Origin: Myrica gale
Lineage: Eukaryota; Streptophyta; Magnoliopsida; Fagales; Myricaceae
Assembly (NCBI GenBank): GCA_963930655.1
Contig: OZ005608.1
Span: 13,392,001 to 13,456,000 of the forward strand
Direction: 5' to 3'
Length of the DNA stretch: 64,000 bases
Shown here: positions 21,853-34,611 of the stretch, piece after piece
How positions within the stretch are numbered: the stretch's first letter is position 1
How the letters are laid out: each line of letters starts with the position of its first letter
The notes under the pieces: model-generated
The model's input: only the letters and a program-made list of their open reading frames with translations
Told to the model about the DNA's origin: nothing
Databases searched by the model: none
Position numbers and translations under genes: made by a program

Positions 21853-22130
21853 AACATCTTTTTTCCCGCCCCCGAGAAGATTTTCGTGCGGAAAAAATAT
21901 TTATCTGAACGGGATTAGATTTCCGCCGGTATTTGAAAACACTCCACTTTTACGGTGCGAAAAACGAAGACGAAAACTACATGACGAAATTTTGATTTTT
22001 CAAAAACTTCGATATTTTTTTGTAGCAATTCGGCGCGAAAAACCTCTTTCAGCGACGTTGAATACCCGTGAATGGATGTATTTCCCCTGTGAGAGGGATC
22101 CATATAAGAAATCATTGCAACAACCATAAC

Positions 22131-22249
22131 GGGTGCGATCATACCAGCACTAATGCACCGGATCCCATCAGAACTCCGCAGTTAAGCGTGCTTGGGCGAG
22201 AGTAGTACTAGGATGGGTGACCTCCTGGGAAGTCCTCGTGTTGCACCCC
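22131..22249 (+). rRNA. 5S rRNA gene 17
   Basis: Complete, majority sequence. Spacer class F. Confidence 0.97.
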
Positions 22250-22527
22250 AACATCTTTTTTCCCGCACCCGAGAAGATTTTCGTGCGGAAAAAATATTTA
22301 TCTGAACGGGATTAGATTTCCGCCGGTATTTGAAAACACTCCACTTTTCCGGTGCGAAAAACGAAGACGAAAACTACATGACGAAATTTTGATTTTTCAA
22401 AAACTCGGATATTTTTTTGTCGCAATTCGGCGCGAAAAACCTCTTTCAGCGACGTTGAATACCCGTGAATGGATGTATTTCCCCTGTGAGAGGGATCCAT
22501 ATAAGAAATCATTGCAACAACCATAAC

Positions 22528-22646
22528 GGGTGCGATCATACCAGCACTAATGCACCGGATCCCATCAGAACTCCGCAGTTAAGCGTGCTTGGGCGAGAGT
22601 AGTACTAGGATGGGTGACCTCCTGGGAAGTCCTCGTGTTGCACCCC
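22528..22646 (+). rRNA. 5S rRNA gene 18
   Basis: Complete, majority sequence. Spacer class B. Confidence 0.97.
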
Positions 22647-22924
22647 AACATCTTTTTTACCGCCCCCGAGAAGATTTTCGTGCGGAAAAAATATTTATCT
22701 GAACGGGATTAGATTTCCGCCGGTATTTGGAAACACTCCACTTTTCCGGTGCGAAAAACGAAGACGAAAACTACATGACGAAATTTTGATTTTTCAAAAA
22801 CTCCGATATTTTTTTGTAGCAATTCAGCGCGAAAAACCTCTTTCAGCGACGTTGAATACCCGTGAATGGATGTATTTCCCCTGTGAGAGGGATCCATATA
22901 AGAAATCATTGCAACAACCATAAC

Positions 22925-23043
22925 GGGTGCGATCATACCAGCACTAATGCACCGGATCCCATCAGAACTCCGCAGTTAAGCGTGCTTGGGCGAGAGTAGT
23001 ACTAGGATGGGTGACCTCCTGGGAAGTCCTCGTGTTGCACCCC
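22925..23043 (+). rRNA. 5S rRNA gene 19
   Basis: Complete, majority sequence. Spacer class A with a private AATTCAGCGCG. Confidence 0.97.
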
Positions 23044-23321
23044 AACATCTTTTTTCCCGCCCCCGAGAAGATTTTCGTGCGGAAAAAATATTTATCTGAA
23101 CGGGATTAGATTTCCGCCGGTATTTGGAAACACTCCACTTTTCCGGTGCGAAAAAAGAAGACGAAAACTACATGACGAAATTTTGATTTTTCAAAAACTC
23201 GGATATTTTTTTGTCGCAATTCGGCGCGAAAAACCTCTTTCAGCGACGTTGAATACCCGTGAATGGATGTATTTCCCCTGTGAGAGGGATCCATATAAGA
23301 AATCATTGCAACAACCATAAC

Positions 23322-23440
23322 GGGTGCGATCATACCAGCACTAATGCACCGGATCCCATCAGAACTCCGCAGTTAAGCGTGCTTGGGCGAGAGTAGTACT
23401 AGGATGGGTGACCTCCTGGGAAGTCCTCGTGTTGCACCCC
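23322..23440 (+). rRNA. 5S rRNA gene 20
   Basis: Complete, majority sequence. Spacer class I. Confidence 0.97.
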
Positions 23441-23718
23441 AACATCTTTTTTACCGCCCCCGAGAAGATTTTCGTGCGGAAAAAATATTTATCTGAACGG
23501 GATTAGATTTCCGCCGGTATTTGGAAACACTCCACTTTTCCGGTGCGAAAAACGAAGACGAAAACTACATGACGAAATTTTGATTTTTCAAAAACTCGGA
23601 TATTTTTTTGTCGCAATTCGGCTTGAAAAACCTCTTTCAGCGACGTTGAATACCCGTGAATGGATGTATTTCCCCTGTGAGAGGGATCCATATAAGAAAT
23701 CATTGCAACAACCATAAC

Positions 23719-23780
23719 GGGTGCGATCATACCAGCACTAATGCACCGGATCCCATCAGAACTCCGCAGGGTTGCACCCC
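23719..23780 (+). pseudogene. Truncated 5S rRNA copy 21
   Basis: Shared deletion. Spacer class L. First of three truncated copies in a row. Confidence 0.93.
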
Positions 23781-24058
23781 AACATCTTTTTTCCCGCCCC
23801 CGAGAAGATTTTCGTGCGGAAAAAATATTTATCTGAACGGGATTAGATTTCCGCCGGTATTTGAAAACACTCCACTTTTACGGTGCGAAAAACGAAGACG
23901 AAAACTACATGACGAAATTTTGATTTTTCAAAAACTTCGATATTTTTTTGTAGCAATTCGGCGCGAAAAACCTCTTTCAGCGACGTTGAATACCCGTGAA
24001 TGGATGTATTTCCCCTGTGAGAGGGATCCATATAAGAAATCATTGCAACAACCATAAC

Positions 24059-24120
24059 GGGTGCGATCATACCAGCACTAATGCACCGGATCCCATCAGA
24101 ACTCCGCAGGGTTGCACCCC
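24059..24120 (+). pseudogene. Truncated 5S rRNA copy 22
   Basis: Shared deletion. Spacer class F. Confidence 0.93.
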
Positions 24121-24398
24121 AACATCTTTTTTCCCGCCCCCGAGAAGATTTTCGTGCGGAAAAAATATTTATCTGAACGGGATTAGATTTCCGCCGGTAT
24201 TTGAAAACACTCCACTTTTACGGTGCGAAAAACGAAGACGAAAACTACATGACGAAATTTTGATTTTTCAAAAACTTCGATATTTTTTTGTAGCAATTCG
24301 GCGCGAAAAACCTCTTTCAGCGACGTTGAATACCCGTGAATGGATGTATTTCCCCTGTGAGAGGGATCCATATAAGAAATCATTGCAACAACCATAAC

Positions 24399-24460
24399 GG
24401 GTGCGATCATACCAGCACTAATGCACCGGATCCCATCAGAACTCCGCAGGGTTGCACCCC
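24399..24460 (+). pseudogene. Truncated 5S rRNA copy 23
   Basis: Shared deletion. Spacer class F. Its unit matches that of copy 22 apart from position. Confidence 0.93.
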
Positions 24461-24738
24461 AACATCTTTTTTCCCGCCCCCGAGAAGATTTTCGTGCGGA
24501 AAAAATATTTATCTGAACGGGATTAGATTTCCGCCGGTATTTGAAAACACTCCACTTTTACGGTGCGAAAAACGAAGACGAAAACTACATGACGAAATTT
24601 TGATTTTTCAAAAACTTCGATATTTTTTTGTAGCAATTCGGCGCGAAAAACCTCTTTCAGCGACGTTGAATACCCGTGAATGGATGTATTTCCCCTGTGA
24701 GAGGGATCCATATAAGAAATCATTGCAACAACCATAAC

Positions 24739-24857
24739 GGGTGCGATCATACCAGCACTAATGCACCGGATCCCATCAGAACTCCGCAGTTAAGCGTGCT
24801 TGGGCGAGAGTAGTATTAGGATGGGTGACCTCCTGGGAAGTCCTCGTGTTGCACCCC
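24739..24857 (+). rRNA. 5S rRNA gene 24
   Basis: Complete, with a private C78T just before the C-box. Spacer class F. Confidence 0.95.
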
Positions 24858-25135
24858 AACATCTTTTTTCCCGCCCCCGAGAAGATTTTCGTGCGGAAAA
24901 AATATTTATCTGAACGGGATTAGATTTCCGCCGGTATTTGAAAACACTCCACTTTTCCGGTGCGAAAAACGAAGACGAAAACTACATGACGAAATTTTGA
25001 TTTTTCAAAAACTCGGATATTTTTTTGTCGCAATTCGGCGCGAAAAACCTCTTTCAGCGACGTTGAATACCCGTGAATGGATGTATTTCCCCTGTGAGAG
25101 GGATCCATATAAGAAATCATTGCAACAACCATAAC

Positions 25136-25254
25136 GGGTGCGATCATACCAGCACTAATGCACCGGATCCCATCAGAACTCCGCAGTTAAGCGTGCTTGG
25201 GCGAGAGTAGTACTAGGATGGGTGACCTCCTGGGAAGTCCTCGTGTTGCACCCC
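25136..25254 (+). rRNA. 5S rRNA gene 25
   Basis: Complete, majority sequence. Spacer class B. Confidence 0.97.
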
Positions 25255-25532
25255 AACATCTTTTTTACCGCCCCCGAGAAGATTTTCGTGCGGAAAAAAT
25301 ATTTATCTGAACTGGATTAGATTTCCGCCGGTATTTGGAAACACTCCACTTTTCCGGTGCGAAAAAAGAAGACGAAAACTACATGACGAAATTTTGATTT
25401 TTCAAAAACTCGGATATTTTTTTGTCGCAATTCGGCGCGAAAAACCTTTTTCAGCGACGTTGAATACCCGTGAATGGATGTATTTCCCCTGTGAGAGGGA
25501 TCCATATAAGAAATCATTGCAACAAACATAAC

Positions 25533-25651
25533 GGGTGCGATCATACCAGCACTAATGCACCGGATCCCATCAGAACTCCGCAGTTAAGCGTGCTTGGGCG
25601 AGAGTAGTACTAGGATGGGTGACCTCCTGGGAAGTCCTCGTGTTGCACCCC
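25533..25651 (+). rRNA. 5S rRNA gene 26
   Basis: Complete, majority sequence. Spacer class C with ACCTTTTTC, a change shared only with unit 35. Confidence 0.97.
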
Positions 25652-25929
25652 AACATCTTTTTTCCCGCCCCCGAGAAGATTTTCGTGCGGAAAAAATATT
25701 AATCTGAACGGGATTAGATTTCCGCCGGTATTTGAAAACACTCCACTTTTCCGGTGCGAAAAACGAAGACGAAAACTACATGACGAAATTTTGATTTTTC
25801 AAAAACTCCGATATTTTTTTGTAGCAATTCGGCTCGAAAAACCTCTTTCAGCGACGTTGAATACCCGTGAATGGATGTATTTCCCCTGTGAGAGGGATCC
25901 ATATAAGAAATCATTGCAACAACCATAAC

Positions 25930-26048
25930 GGGTGCGATCATACCAGCACTAATGCACCGGATCCCATCAGAACTCCGCAGTTAAGCGTGCTTAGGCGAGA
26001 GTAGTACTAGGATGGGTGACCTCCTGGGAAGTCCTCGTGTTGCACCCC
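25930..26048 (+). rRNA. 5S rRNA gene 27
   Basis: Complete, G64A; first appearance of this common variant. Spacer class A with CGGCTCG. Confidence 0.96.
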
Positions 26049-26326
26049 AACATCTTTTTTACCGCCCCAGAGAAGATTTTCGTGCGGAAAAAATATTTAT
26101 CTGAACGGGATTAGATTTCCGCCGGTATTTGGAAACACTCCACTTTTCCGGTGCGAAAAACGAAGACGAAAACTACATGACGAAATTTTGATTTTTCAAA
26201 AACTCGGATATTTTTTTGTCGCAATTCGGCGCGAAAAACCTCTTTCAGCGACGTTGAATACCCGTGAATGGATGTATTTCCCCTGTGAGAGGGATCCATA
26301 TAAGAAATCATTGCAACAACCATAAC

Positions 26327-26445
26327 GGGTGCGATCATACCAGCACTAATGCACCGGATCCCATCAGAACTCCGCAGTTAAGCGTGCTTGGGCGAGAGTA
26401 GTACTAGGATGGGTGACCTCCTGGGAAGTCCTCGTGTTGCACCCC
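26327..26445 (+). rRNA. 5S rRNA gene 28
   Basis: Complete, majority sequence. Spacer class B. Confidence 0.97.
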
Positions 26446-26723
26446 AACATCTTTTTTACCGCCCCCGAGAAGATTTTCGTGCGGAAAAAATATTTATCCG
26501 AACGGGATTAGATTTCCGCCGGTATTTGGAAACACTCCACTTTTCCGGTGCGAAAAACGAAGACGAAAACTACATGACGAAATTTTGATTTTTCAAAAAC
26601 TCGGATATTTTTTTGTCGCAATTCGGCTTGAAAAACCTCTTTCAGCGACGTTGAATACCCGTGAATGGATGTATTTCCCCTGTGAGAGGGATCCATATAA
26701 GAAATCATTGCAACAACCATAAC

Positions 26724-26785
26724 GGGTGCGATCATACCAGCACTAATGCACCGGATCCCATCAGAACTCCGCAGGGTTGCACCCC
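26724..26785 (+). pseudogene. Truncated 5S rRNA copy 29
   Basis: Shared deletion. Spacer class L with TATCCGAACGG, shared with unit 32. Confidence 0.93.
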
Positions 26786-27063
26786 AACATCTTTTTTCCC
26801 GCCCCCGAGAAGATTTTCGTGCGGAAAAAATATTTATCTGAACGGGATTAGATTTCCGCCGGTATTTGAAAACACTCCACTTTTACGGTGCGAAAAACGA
26901 AGACGAAAACTACATGACGAAATTTTGATTTTTCAAAAACTTCGATATTTTTTTGTAGCAATTCGGCGCGAAAAACCTCTTTCAGCGACGTTGAATACCC
27001 GTGAATGGATGTATTTCCCCTGTGAGAGGGATCCATATAAGAAATCATTGCAACAACCATAAC

Positions 27064-27182
27064 GGGTGCGATCATACCAGCACTAATGCACCGGATCCCA
27101 TCAGAACTCCGCAGTTAAGCGTGCTTAGGCGAGAGTAGTACTAGGATGGGTGACCTCCTGGGAAGTCCTCGTGTTGCACCCC
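27064..27182 (+). rRNA. 5S rRNA gene 30
   Basis: Complete, G64A. Spacer class F. Confidence 0.96.
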
Positions 27183-27460
27183 AACATCTTTTTTACCGCC
27201 CCAGAGAAGATTTTCGTGCGGAAAAAATATTTATCTGAACGGGATTAGATTTCCGCCGGTATTTGGAAACACTCCACTTTTCCGGTGCGAAAAACGAAGA
27301 CGAAAACTACATGACGAAATTTTGATTTTTCAAAAACTCGGATATTTTTTTGTCGCAATTCGGCGCGAAAAACCTCTTTCAGCGACGTTGAATACCCGTG
27401 AATGGATGTATTTCCCCTGTGAGAGGGATCCATATAAGAAATCATTGCAACAACCATAAC

Positions 27461-27579
27461 GGGTGCGATCATACCAGCACTAATGCACCGGATCCCATCA
27501 GAACTCCGCAGTTAAGCGTGCTTGGGCGAGAGTAGTACTAGGATGGGTGACCTCCTGGGAAGTCCTCGTGTTGCACCCC
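27461..27579 (+). rRNA. 5S rRNA gene 31
   Basis: Complete, majority sequence. Spacer class B. Confidence 0.97.
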
Positions 27580-27857
27580 AACATCTTTTTTACCGCCCCC
27601 GAGAAGATTTTCGTGCGGAAAAAATATTTATCCGAACGGGATTAGATTTCCGCCGGTATTTGGAAACACTCCACTTTTCCGGTGCGAAAAACGAAGACGA
27701 AAACTACATGACGAAATTTTGATTTTTCAAAAACTCGGATATTTTTTTGTCGCAATTCGGCTTGAAAAACCTCTTTCAGCGACGTTGAATACCCGTGAAT
27801 GGATGTATTTCCCCTGTGAGAGGGATCCATATAAGAAATCATTGCAACAACCATAAC

Positions 27858-27919
27858 GGGTGCGATCATACCAGCACTAATGCACCGGATCCCATCAGAA
27901 CTCCGCAGGGTTGCACCCC
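27858..27919 (+). pseudogene. Truncated 5S rRNA copy 32
   Basis: Shared deletion. Spacer class L; repeat of copy 29 at a 1134-bp offset. Confidence 0.93.
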
Positions 27920-28197
27920 AACATCTTTTTTCCCGCCCCCGAGAAGATTTTCGTGCGGAAAAAATATTTATCTGAACGGGATTAGATTTCCGCCGGTATT
28001 TGAAAACACTCCACTTTTACGGTGCGAAAAACGAAGACGAAAACTACATGACGAAATTTTGATTTTTCAAAAACTTCGATATTTTTTTGTAGCAATTCGG
28101 CGCGAAAAACCTCTTTCAGCGACGTTGAATACCCGTGAATGGATGTATTTCCCCTGTGAGAGGGATCCATATAAGAAATCATTGCAACAACCATAAC

Positions 28198-28316
28198 GGG
28201 TGCGATCATACCAGCACTAATGCACCGGATCCCATCAGAACTCCGCAGTTAAGCGTGCTTGGGCGAGAGTAGTACTAGGATGGGTGACCTCCTGGGAAGT
28301 CCTCGTGTTGCACCCC
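28198..28316 (+). rRNA. 5S rRNA gene 33
   Basis: Complete, majority sequence. Spacer class F. Confidence 0.97.
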
Positions 28317-28594
28317 AACATCTTTTTTCCCGCCCCCGAGAAGATTTTCGTGCGGAAAAAATATTTATCTGAACGGGATTAGATTTCCGCCGGTATTTGA
28401 AAACACTCCACTTTTCCGGTGCGAAAAACGAAGACGAAAACTACATGACGAAATTTTGATTTTTCAAAAACTCGGATATTTTTTTGTCGCAATTCGGCGC
28501 GAAAAACCTCTTTCAGCGACGTTGAATACCCGTGAATGGATGTATTTCCCCTGTGAGAGGGATCCATATAAGAAATCATTGCAACAACCATAAC

Positions 28595-28713
28595 GGGTGC
28601 GATCATACCAGCACTAATGCACCGGATCCCATCAGAACTCCGCAGTTAAGCGTGCTTGGGCGAGAGTAGTACTAGGATGGGTGACCTCCTGGGAAGTCCT
28701 CGTGTTGCACCCC
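28595..28713 (+). rRNA. 5S rRNA gene 34
   Basis: Complete, majority sequence. Spacer class B. Confidence 0.97.
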
Positions 28714-28991
28714 AACATCTTTTTTACCGCCCCCGAGAAGATTTTCGTGCGGAAAAAATATTTATCTGAACGGGATTAGATTTCCGCCGGTATTTGGAAA
28801 CACTCCACTTTTCCGGTGCGAAAAAAGAAGACGAAAACTACATGACGAAATTTTGATTTTTCAAAAACTCGGATATTTTTTTGTCGCAATTCGGCGCGAA
28901 AAACCTTTTTCAGCGACGTTGAATACCCGTGAATGGATGTATTTCCCCTGTGAGAGGGATCCATATAAGAAATCATTGCAACAAACATAAC

Positions 28992-29110
28992 GGGTGCGAT
29001 CATACCAGCACTAATGCACCGGATCCCATCAGAACTCCGCAGTTAAGCGTGCTTGGGCGAGAGTAGTACTAGGATGGGTGACCTCCTGGGAAGTCCTCGT
29101 GTTGCACCCC
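28992..29110 (+). rRNA. 5S rRNA gene 35
   Basis: Complete, majority sequence. Spacer class C with ACCTTTTTC; copy of unit 26 at a 3459-bp offset. Confidence 0.97.
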
Positions 29111-29388
29111 AACATCTTTTTTCCCGCCCCCGAGAAGATTTTCGTGCGGAAAAAATATTAATCTGAACGGGATTAGATTTCCGCCGGTATTTGAAAACAC
29201 TCCACTTTTCCGGTGCGAAAAACGAAGACGAAAACTACATGACGAAATTTTGATTTTTCAAAAACTCCGATATTTTTTTGTAGCAATTCGGCGCGAAAAA
29301 CCTCTTTCAGCGACGTTGAATACCCGTGAATGGATGTATTTCCCCTGTGAGAGGGATCCATATAAGAAATCATTGCAACAACCATAAC

Positions 29389-29507
29389 GGGTGCGATCAT
29401 ACCAGCACTAATGCACCGGATCCCATCAGAACTCCGCAGTTAAGCGTGCTTAGGCGAGAGTAGTACTAGGATGGGTGACCTCCTGGGAAGTCCTCGTGTT
29501 GCACCCC
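29389..29507 (+). rRNA. 5S rRNA gene 36
   Basis: Complete, G64A. Spacer class A. Confidence 0.96.
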
Positions 29508-29785
29508 AACATCTTTTTTACCGCCCCAGAGAAGATTTTCGTGCGGAAAAAATATTTATCTGAACGGGATTAGATTTCCGCCGGTATTTGGAAACACTCC
29601 ACTTTTCCGGTGCGAAAAACGAAGACGAAAACTACATGACGAAATTTTGATTTTTCAAAAACTCGGATATTTTTTTGTCGCAATTCGGCGCGAAAAACCT
29701 CTTTCAGCGACGTTGAATACCCGTGAATGGATGTATTTCCCCTGTGAGAGGGATCCATATAAGAAATCATTGCAACAACCATAAC

Positions 29786-29847
29786 GGGTGCGATCATACC
29801 AGCACTAATGCACCGGATCCCATCAGAACTCCGCAGGGTTGCACCCC
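29786..29847 (+). pseudogene. Truncated 5S rRNA copy 37
   Basis: Shared deletion. Spacer class B. Confidence 0.93.
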
Positions 29848-30125
29848 AACATCTTTTTTCCCGCCCCCGAGAAGATTTTCGTGCGGAAAAAATATTTATC
29901 TGAACGGGATTAGATTTCCGCCGGTATTTGAAAACACTCCACTTTTCCGGTGCGAAAAACGAAGACGAAAACTACATGACGAAATTTTGATTTTTCAAAA
30001 ACTCCGATATTTTTTTGTAGCAATTCGGCGCGAAAAACCTCTTTCAGCGACGTTGAATACCCGTGAATGGATGTATTTCCCCTGTGAGAGGGATCCATAT
30101 AAGAAATCATTGCAACAACCATAAC

Positions 30126-30244
30126 GGGTGCGATCATACCAGCACTAATGCACCGGATCCCATCAGAACTCCGCAGTTAAGCGTGCTTGGGCGAGAGTAG
30201 TACTAGGATGGGTGACCTCCTGGGAAGTCCTCGTGTTGCACCCC
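30126..30244 (+). rRNA. 5S rRNA gene 38
   Basis: Complete, majority sequence. Spacer class A. Confidence 0.97.
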
Positions 30245-30522
30245 AACATCTTTTTTCCCGCCCCCGAGAAGATTTTCGTGCGGAAAAAATATTTATCTGA
30301 ACGGGATTAGATTTCCGCCGGTATTTGAAAACACTCCACTTTTCCGGTGCGAAAAACGAAGACGAAAACTACATGACGAAATTTTGATTTTTCAAAAACT
30401 CGGATATTTTTTTGTCGCAATTCGGCGCGAAAAACCTCTTTCAGCGACGTTGAATACCCGTGAATGGATGTATTTCCCCTGTGAGAGGGATCCATATAAG
30501 AAATCATTGCAACAACCATAAC

Positions 30523-30641
30523 GGGTGCGATCATACCAGCACTAATGCACCGGATCCCATCAGAACTCCGCAGTTAAGCGTGCTTGGGCGAGAGTAGTAC
30601 TAGGATGGGTGACCTCCTGGGAAGTCCTCGTGTTGCACCCC
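30523..30641 (+). rRNA. 5S rRNA gene 39
   Basis: Complete, majority sequence. Spacer class B. Confidence 0.97.
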
Positions 30642-30919
30642 AACATCTTTTTTACCGCCCCCGAGAAGATTTTCGTGCGGAAAAAATATTTATCTGAACG
30701 GGATTAGATTTCCGCCGGTATTTGGAAACACTCCACTTTTCCGGTGCGAAAAAAGAAGACGAAAACTACATGACGAAATTTTGATTTTTCAAAAACTCGG
30801 ATATTTTTTTGTCGCAATTCGGCGCGAAAAACCTCTTTCAGCGACGTTGAATACCCGTGAATGGATGTATTTCCCCTGTGAGAGGGATCCATATAAGAAA
30901 TCATTGCAACAAACATAAC

Positions 30920-31038
30920 GGGTGCGATCATACCAGCACTAATGCACCGGATCCCATCAGAACTCCGCAGTTAAGCGTGCTTGGGCGAGAGTAGTACTAG
31001 GATGGGTGACCTCCTGGGAAGTCCTCGTGTTGCACCCC
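30920..31038 (+). rRNA. 5S rRNA gene 40
   Basis: Complete, majority sequence. Spacer class C. Confidence 0.97.
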
Positions 31039-31316
31039 AACATCTTTTTTCCCGCCCCCGAGAAGATTTTCGTGCGGAAAAAATATTAATCTGAACGGGA
31101 TTAGATTTCCGCCGGTATTTGAAAACACTCCACTTTTCCGGTGCGAAAAACGAAGACGAAAACTACATGACGAAATTTTGATTTTTCAAAAACTCCGATA
31201 TTTTTTTGTAGCAATTCGGCGCGAAAAACCTCTTTCAGCGACGTTGAATACCCGTGAATGGATGTATTTCCCCTGTGAGAGGGATCCATATAAGAAATCA
31301 TTGCAACAACCATAAC

Positions 31317-31435
31317 GGGTGCGATCATACCAGCACTAATGCACCGGATCCCATCAGAACTCCGCAGTTAAGCGTGCTTAGGCGAGAGTAGTACTAGGAT
31401 GGGTGACCTCCTGGGAAGTCCTCGTGTTGCACCCC
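31317..31435 (+). rRNA. 5S rRNA gene 41
   Basis: Complete, G64A. Spacer class A. Opens the A-D-C block of 1191 bp that repeats four times. Confidence 0.96.
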
Positions 31436-31713
31436 AACATCTTTTTTCCCGCCCCCGAGAAGATTTTCGTGCGGAAAAAATATTTATCTGAACGGGATTA
31501 GATTTCCGCCGGTATTTGAAAACACTCCACTTTTCCGGTGCGAAAAACGAAGACGAAAACTACATGACGAAATTTTGATTTTTCAAAAACTCCGATATTT
31601 TTTTGTCGCAATTCGGCGCGAAAAACCTCTTTCAGCGACGTTGAATACCCGTGAATGGATGTATTTCCCCTGTGAGAGGGATCCATATAAGAAATCATTG
31701 CAACAACCATAAC

Positions 31714-31832
31714 GGGTGCGATCATACCAGCACTAATGCACCGGATCCCATCAGAACTCCGCAGTTAAGCGTGCTTGGGCGAGAGTAGTACTAGGATGGG
31801 TGACCTCCTGGGAAGTCCTCGTGTTGCACCCC
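31714..31832 (+). rRNA. 5S rRNA gene 42
   Basis: Complete, majority sequence. Spacer class D. Confidence 0.97.
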
Positions 31833-32110
31833 AACATCTTTTTTACCGCCCCCGAGAAGATTTTCGTGCGGAAAAAATATTTATCTGAACGGGATTAGAT
31901 TTCCGCCGGTATTTGGAAACACTCCACTTTTCCGGTGCGAAAAAAGAAGACGAAAACTACATGACGAAATTTTGATTTTTCAAAAACTCGGATATTTTTT
32001 TGTCGCAATTCGGCGCGAAAAACCTCTTTCAGCGACGTTGAATACCCGTGAATGGATGTATTTCCCCTGTGAGAGGGATCCATATAAGAAATCATTGCAA
32101 CAAACATAAC

Positions 32111-32229
32111 GGGTGCGATCATACCAGCACTAATGCACCGGATCCCATCAGAACTCCGCAGTTAAGCGTGCTTGGGCGAGAGTAGTACTAGGATGGGTGA
32201 CCTCCTGGGAAGTCCTCGTGTTGCACCCC
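32111..32229 (+). rRNA. 5S rRNA gene 43
   Basis: Complete, majority sequence. Spacer class C. Confidence 0.97.
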
Positions 32230-32507
32230 AACATCTTTTTTCCCGCCCCCGAGAAGATTTTCGTGCGGAAAAAATATTAATCTGAACGGGATTAGATTTC
32301 CGCCGGTATTTGAAAACACTCCACTTTTCCGGTGCGAAAAACGAAGACGAAAACTACATGACGAAATTTTGATTTTTCAAAAACTCCGATATTTTTTTGT
32401 AGCAATTCGGCGCGAAAAACCTCTTTCAGCGACGTTGAATACCCGTGAATGGATGTATTTCCCCTGTGAGAGGGATCCATATAAGAAATCATTGCAACAA
32501 CCATAAC

Positions 32508-32626
32508 GGGTGCGATCATACCAGCACTAATGCACCGGATCCCATCAGAACTCCGCAGTTAAGCGTGCTTAGGCGAGAGTAGTACTAGGATGGGTGTCCT
32601 CCTGGGAAGTCCTCGTGTTGCACCCC
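32508..32626 (+). rRNA. 5S rRNA gene 44
   Basis: Complete, G64A plus a private A90T (GGGTGTCCT) at the C-box edge. Spacer class A. Confidence 0.95.
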
Positions 32627-32904
32627 AACATCTTTTTTCCCGCCCCCGAGAAGATTTTCGTGCGGAAAAAATATTTATCTGAACGGGATTAGATTTCCGC
32701 CGGTATTTGAAAACACTCCACTTTTCCGGTGCGAAAAACGAAGACGAAAACTACATGACGAAATTTTGATTTTTCAAAAACTCCGATATTTTTTTGTCGC
32801 AATTCGGCGCGAAAAACCTCTTTCAGCGACGTTGAATACCCGTGAATGGATGTATTTCCCCTGTGAGAGGGATCCATATAAGAAATCATTGCAACAACCA
32901 TAAC

Positions 32905-33023
32905 GGGTGCGATCATACCAGCACTAATGCACCGGATCCCATCAGAACTCCGCAGTTAAGCGTGCTTGGGCGAGAGTAGTACTAGGATGGGTGACCTCCT
33001 GGGAAGTCCTCGTGTTGCACCCC
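32905..33023 (+). rRNA. 5S rRNA gene 45
   Basis: Complete, majority sequence. Spacer class D. Confidence 0.97.
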
Positions 33024-33301
33024 AACATCTTTTTTACCGCCCCCGAGAAGATTTTCGTGCGGAAAAAATATTTATCTGAACGGGATTAGATTTCCGCCGG
33101 TATTTGGAAACACTCCACTTTTCCGGTGCGAAAAAAGAAGACGAAAACTACATGACGAAATTTTGATTTTTCAAAAACTCGGATATTTTTTTGTCGCAAT
33201 TCGGCGCGAAAAACCTCTTTCAGCGACGTTGAATACCCGTGAATGGATGTATTTCCCCTGTGAGAGGGATCCATATAAGAAATCATTGCAACAAACATAA
33301 C

Positions 33302-33420
33302 GGGTGCGATCATACCAGCACTAATGCACCGGATCCCATCAGAACTCCGCAGTTAAGCGTGCTTGGGCGAGAGTAGTACTAGGATGGGTGACCTCCTGGG
33401 AAGTCCTCGTGTTGCACCCC
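33302..33420 (+). rRNA. 5S rRNA gene 46
   Basis: Complete, majority sequence. Spacer class C. Confidence 0.97.
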
Positions 33421-33698
33421 AACATCTTTTTTCCCGCCCCCGAGAAGATTTTCGTGCGGAAAAAATATTAATCTGAACGGGATTAGATTTCCGCCGGTAT
33501 TTGAAAACACTCCACTTTTCCGGTGCGAAAAACGAAGACGAAAACTACATGACGAAATTTTGATTTTTCAAAAACTCCGATATTTTTTTGTAGCAATTCG
33601 GCGCGAAAAACCTCTTTCAGCGACGTTGAATACCCGTGAATGGATGTATTTCCCCTGTGAGAGGGATCCATATAAGAAATCATTGCAACAACCATAAC

Positions 33699-33817
33699 GG
33701 GTGCGATCATACCAGCACTAATGCACCGGATCCCATCAGAACTCCGCAGTTAAGCGTGCTTAGGCGAGAGTAGTACTAGGATGGGTGACCTCCTGGGAAG
33801 TCCTCGTGTTGCACCCC
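33699..33817 (+). rRNA. 5S rRNA gene 47
   Basis: Complete, G64A. Spacer class A. Confidence 0.96.
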
Positions 33818-34095
33818 AACATCTTTTTTCCCGCCCCCGAGAAGATTTTCGTGCGGAAAAAATATTTATCTGAACGGGATTAGATTTCCGCCGGTATTTG
33901 AAAACACTCCACTTTTCCGGTGCGAAAAACGAAGACGAAAACTACATGACGAAATTTTGATTTTTCAAAAACTCCGATATTTTTTTGTCGCAATTCGGCG
34001 CGAAAAACCTCTTTCAGCGACGTTGAATACCCGTGAATGGATGTATTTCCCCTGTGAGAGGGATCCATATAAGAAATCATTGCAACAACCATAAC

Positions 34096-34214
34096 GGGTG
34101 CGATCATACCAGCACTAATGCACCGGATCCCATCAGAACTCCGCAGTTAAGCGTGCTTGGGCGATAGTAGTACTAGGATGGGTGACCTCCTGGGAAGTCC
34201 TCGTGTTGCACCCC
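34096..34214 (+). rRNA. 5S rRNA gene 48
   Basis: Complete, with a private G70T inside the intermediate element. Spacer class D. Confidence 0.95.
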
Positions 34215-34492
34215 AACATCTTTTTTACCGCCCCCGAGAAGATTTTCGTGCGGAAAAAATATTTATCTGAACGGGATTAGATTTCCGCCGGTATTTGGAA
34301 ACACTCCACTTTTCCGGTGCGAAAAAAGAAGACGAAAACTACATGACGAAATTTTGATTTTTCAAAAACTCGGATATTTTTTTGTCGCAATTCGGCGCGA
34401 AAAACCTCTTTCAGCGACGTTGAATACCCGTGAATGGATGTATTTCCCCTGTGAGAGGGATCCATATAAGAAATCATTGCAACAAACATAAC

Positions 34493-34611
34493 GGGTGCGA
34501 TCATACCAGCACTAATGCACCGGATCCCATCAGAACTCCGCAGTTAAGCGTGCTTGGGCGAGAGTAGTACTAGGATGGGTGACCTCCTGGGAAGTCCTCG
34601 TGTTGCACCCC
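34493..34611 (+). rRNA. 5S rRNA gene 49
   Basis: Complete, majority sequence. Spacer class C. Confidence 0.97.
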
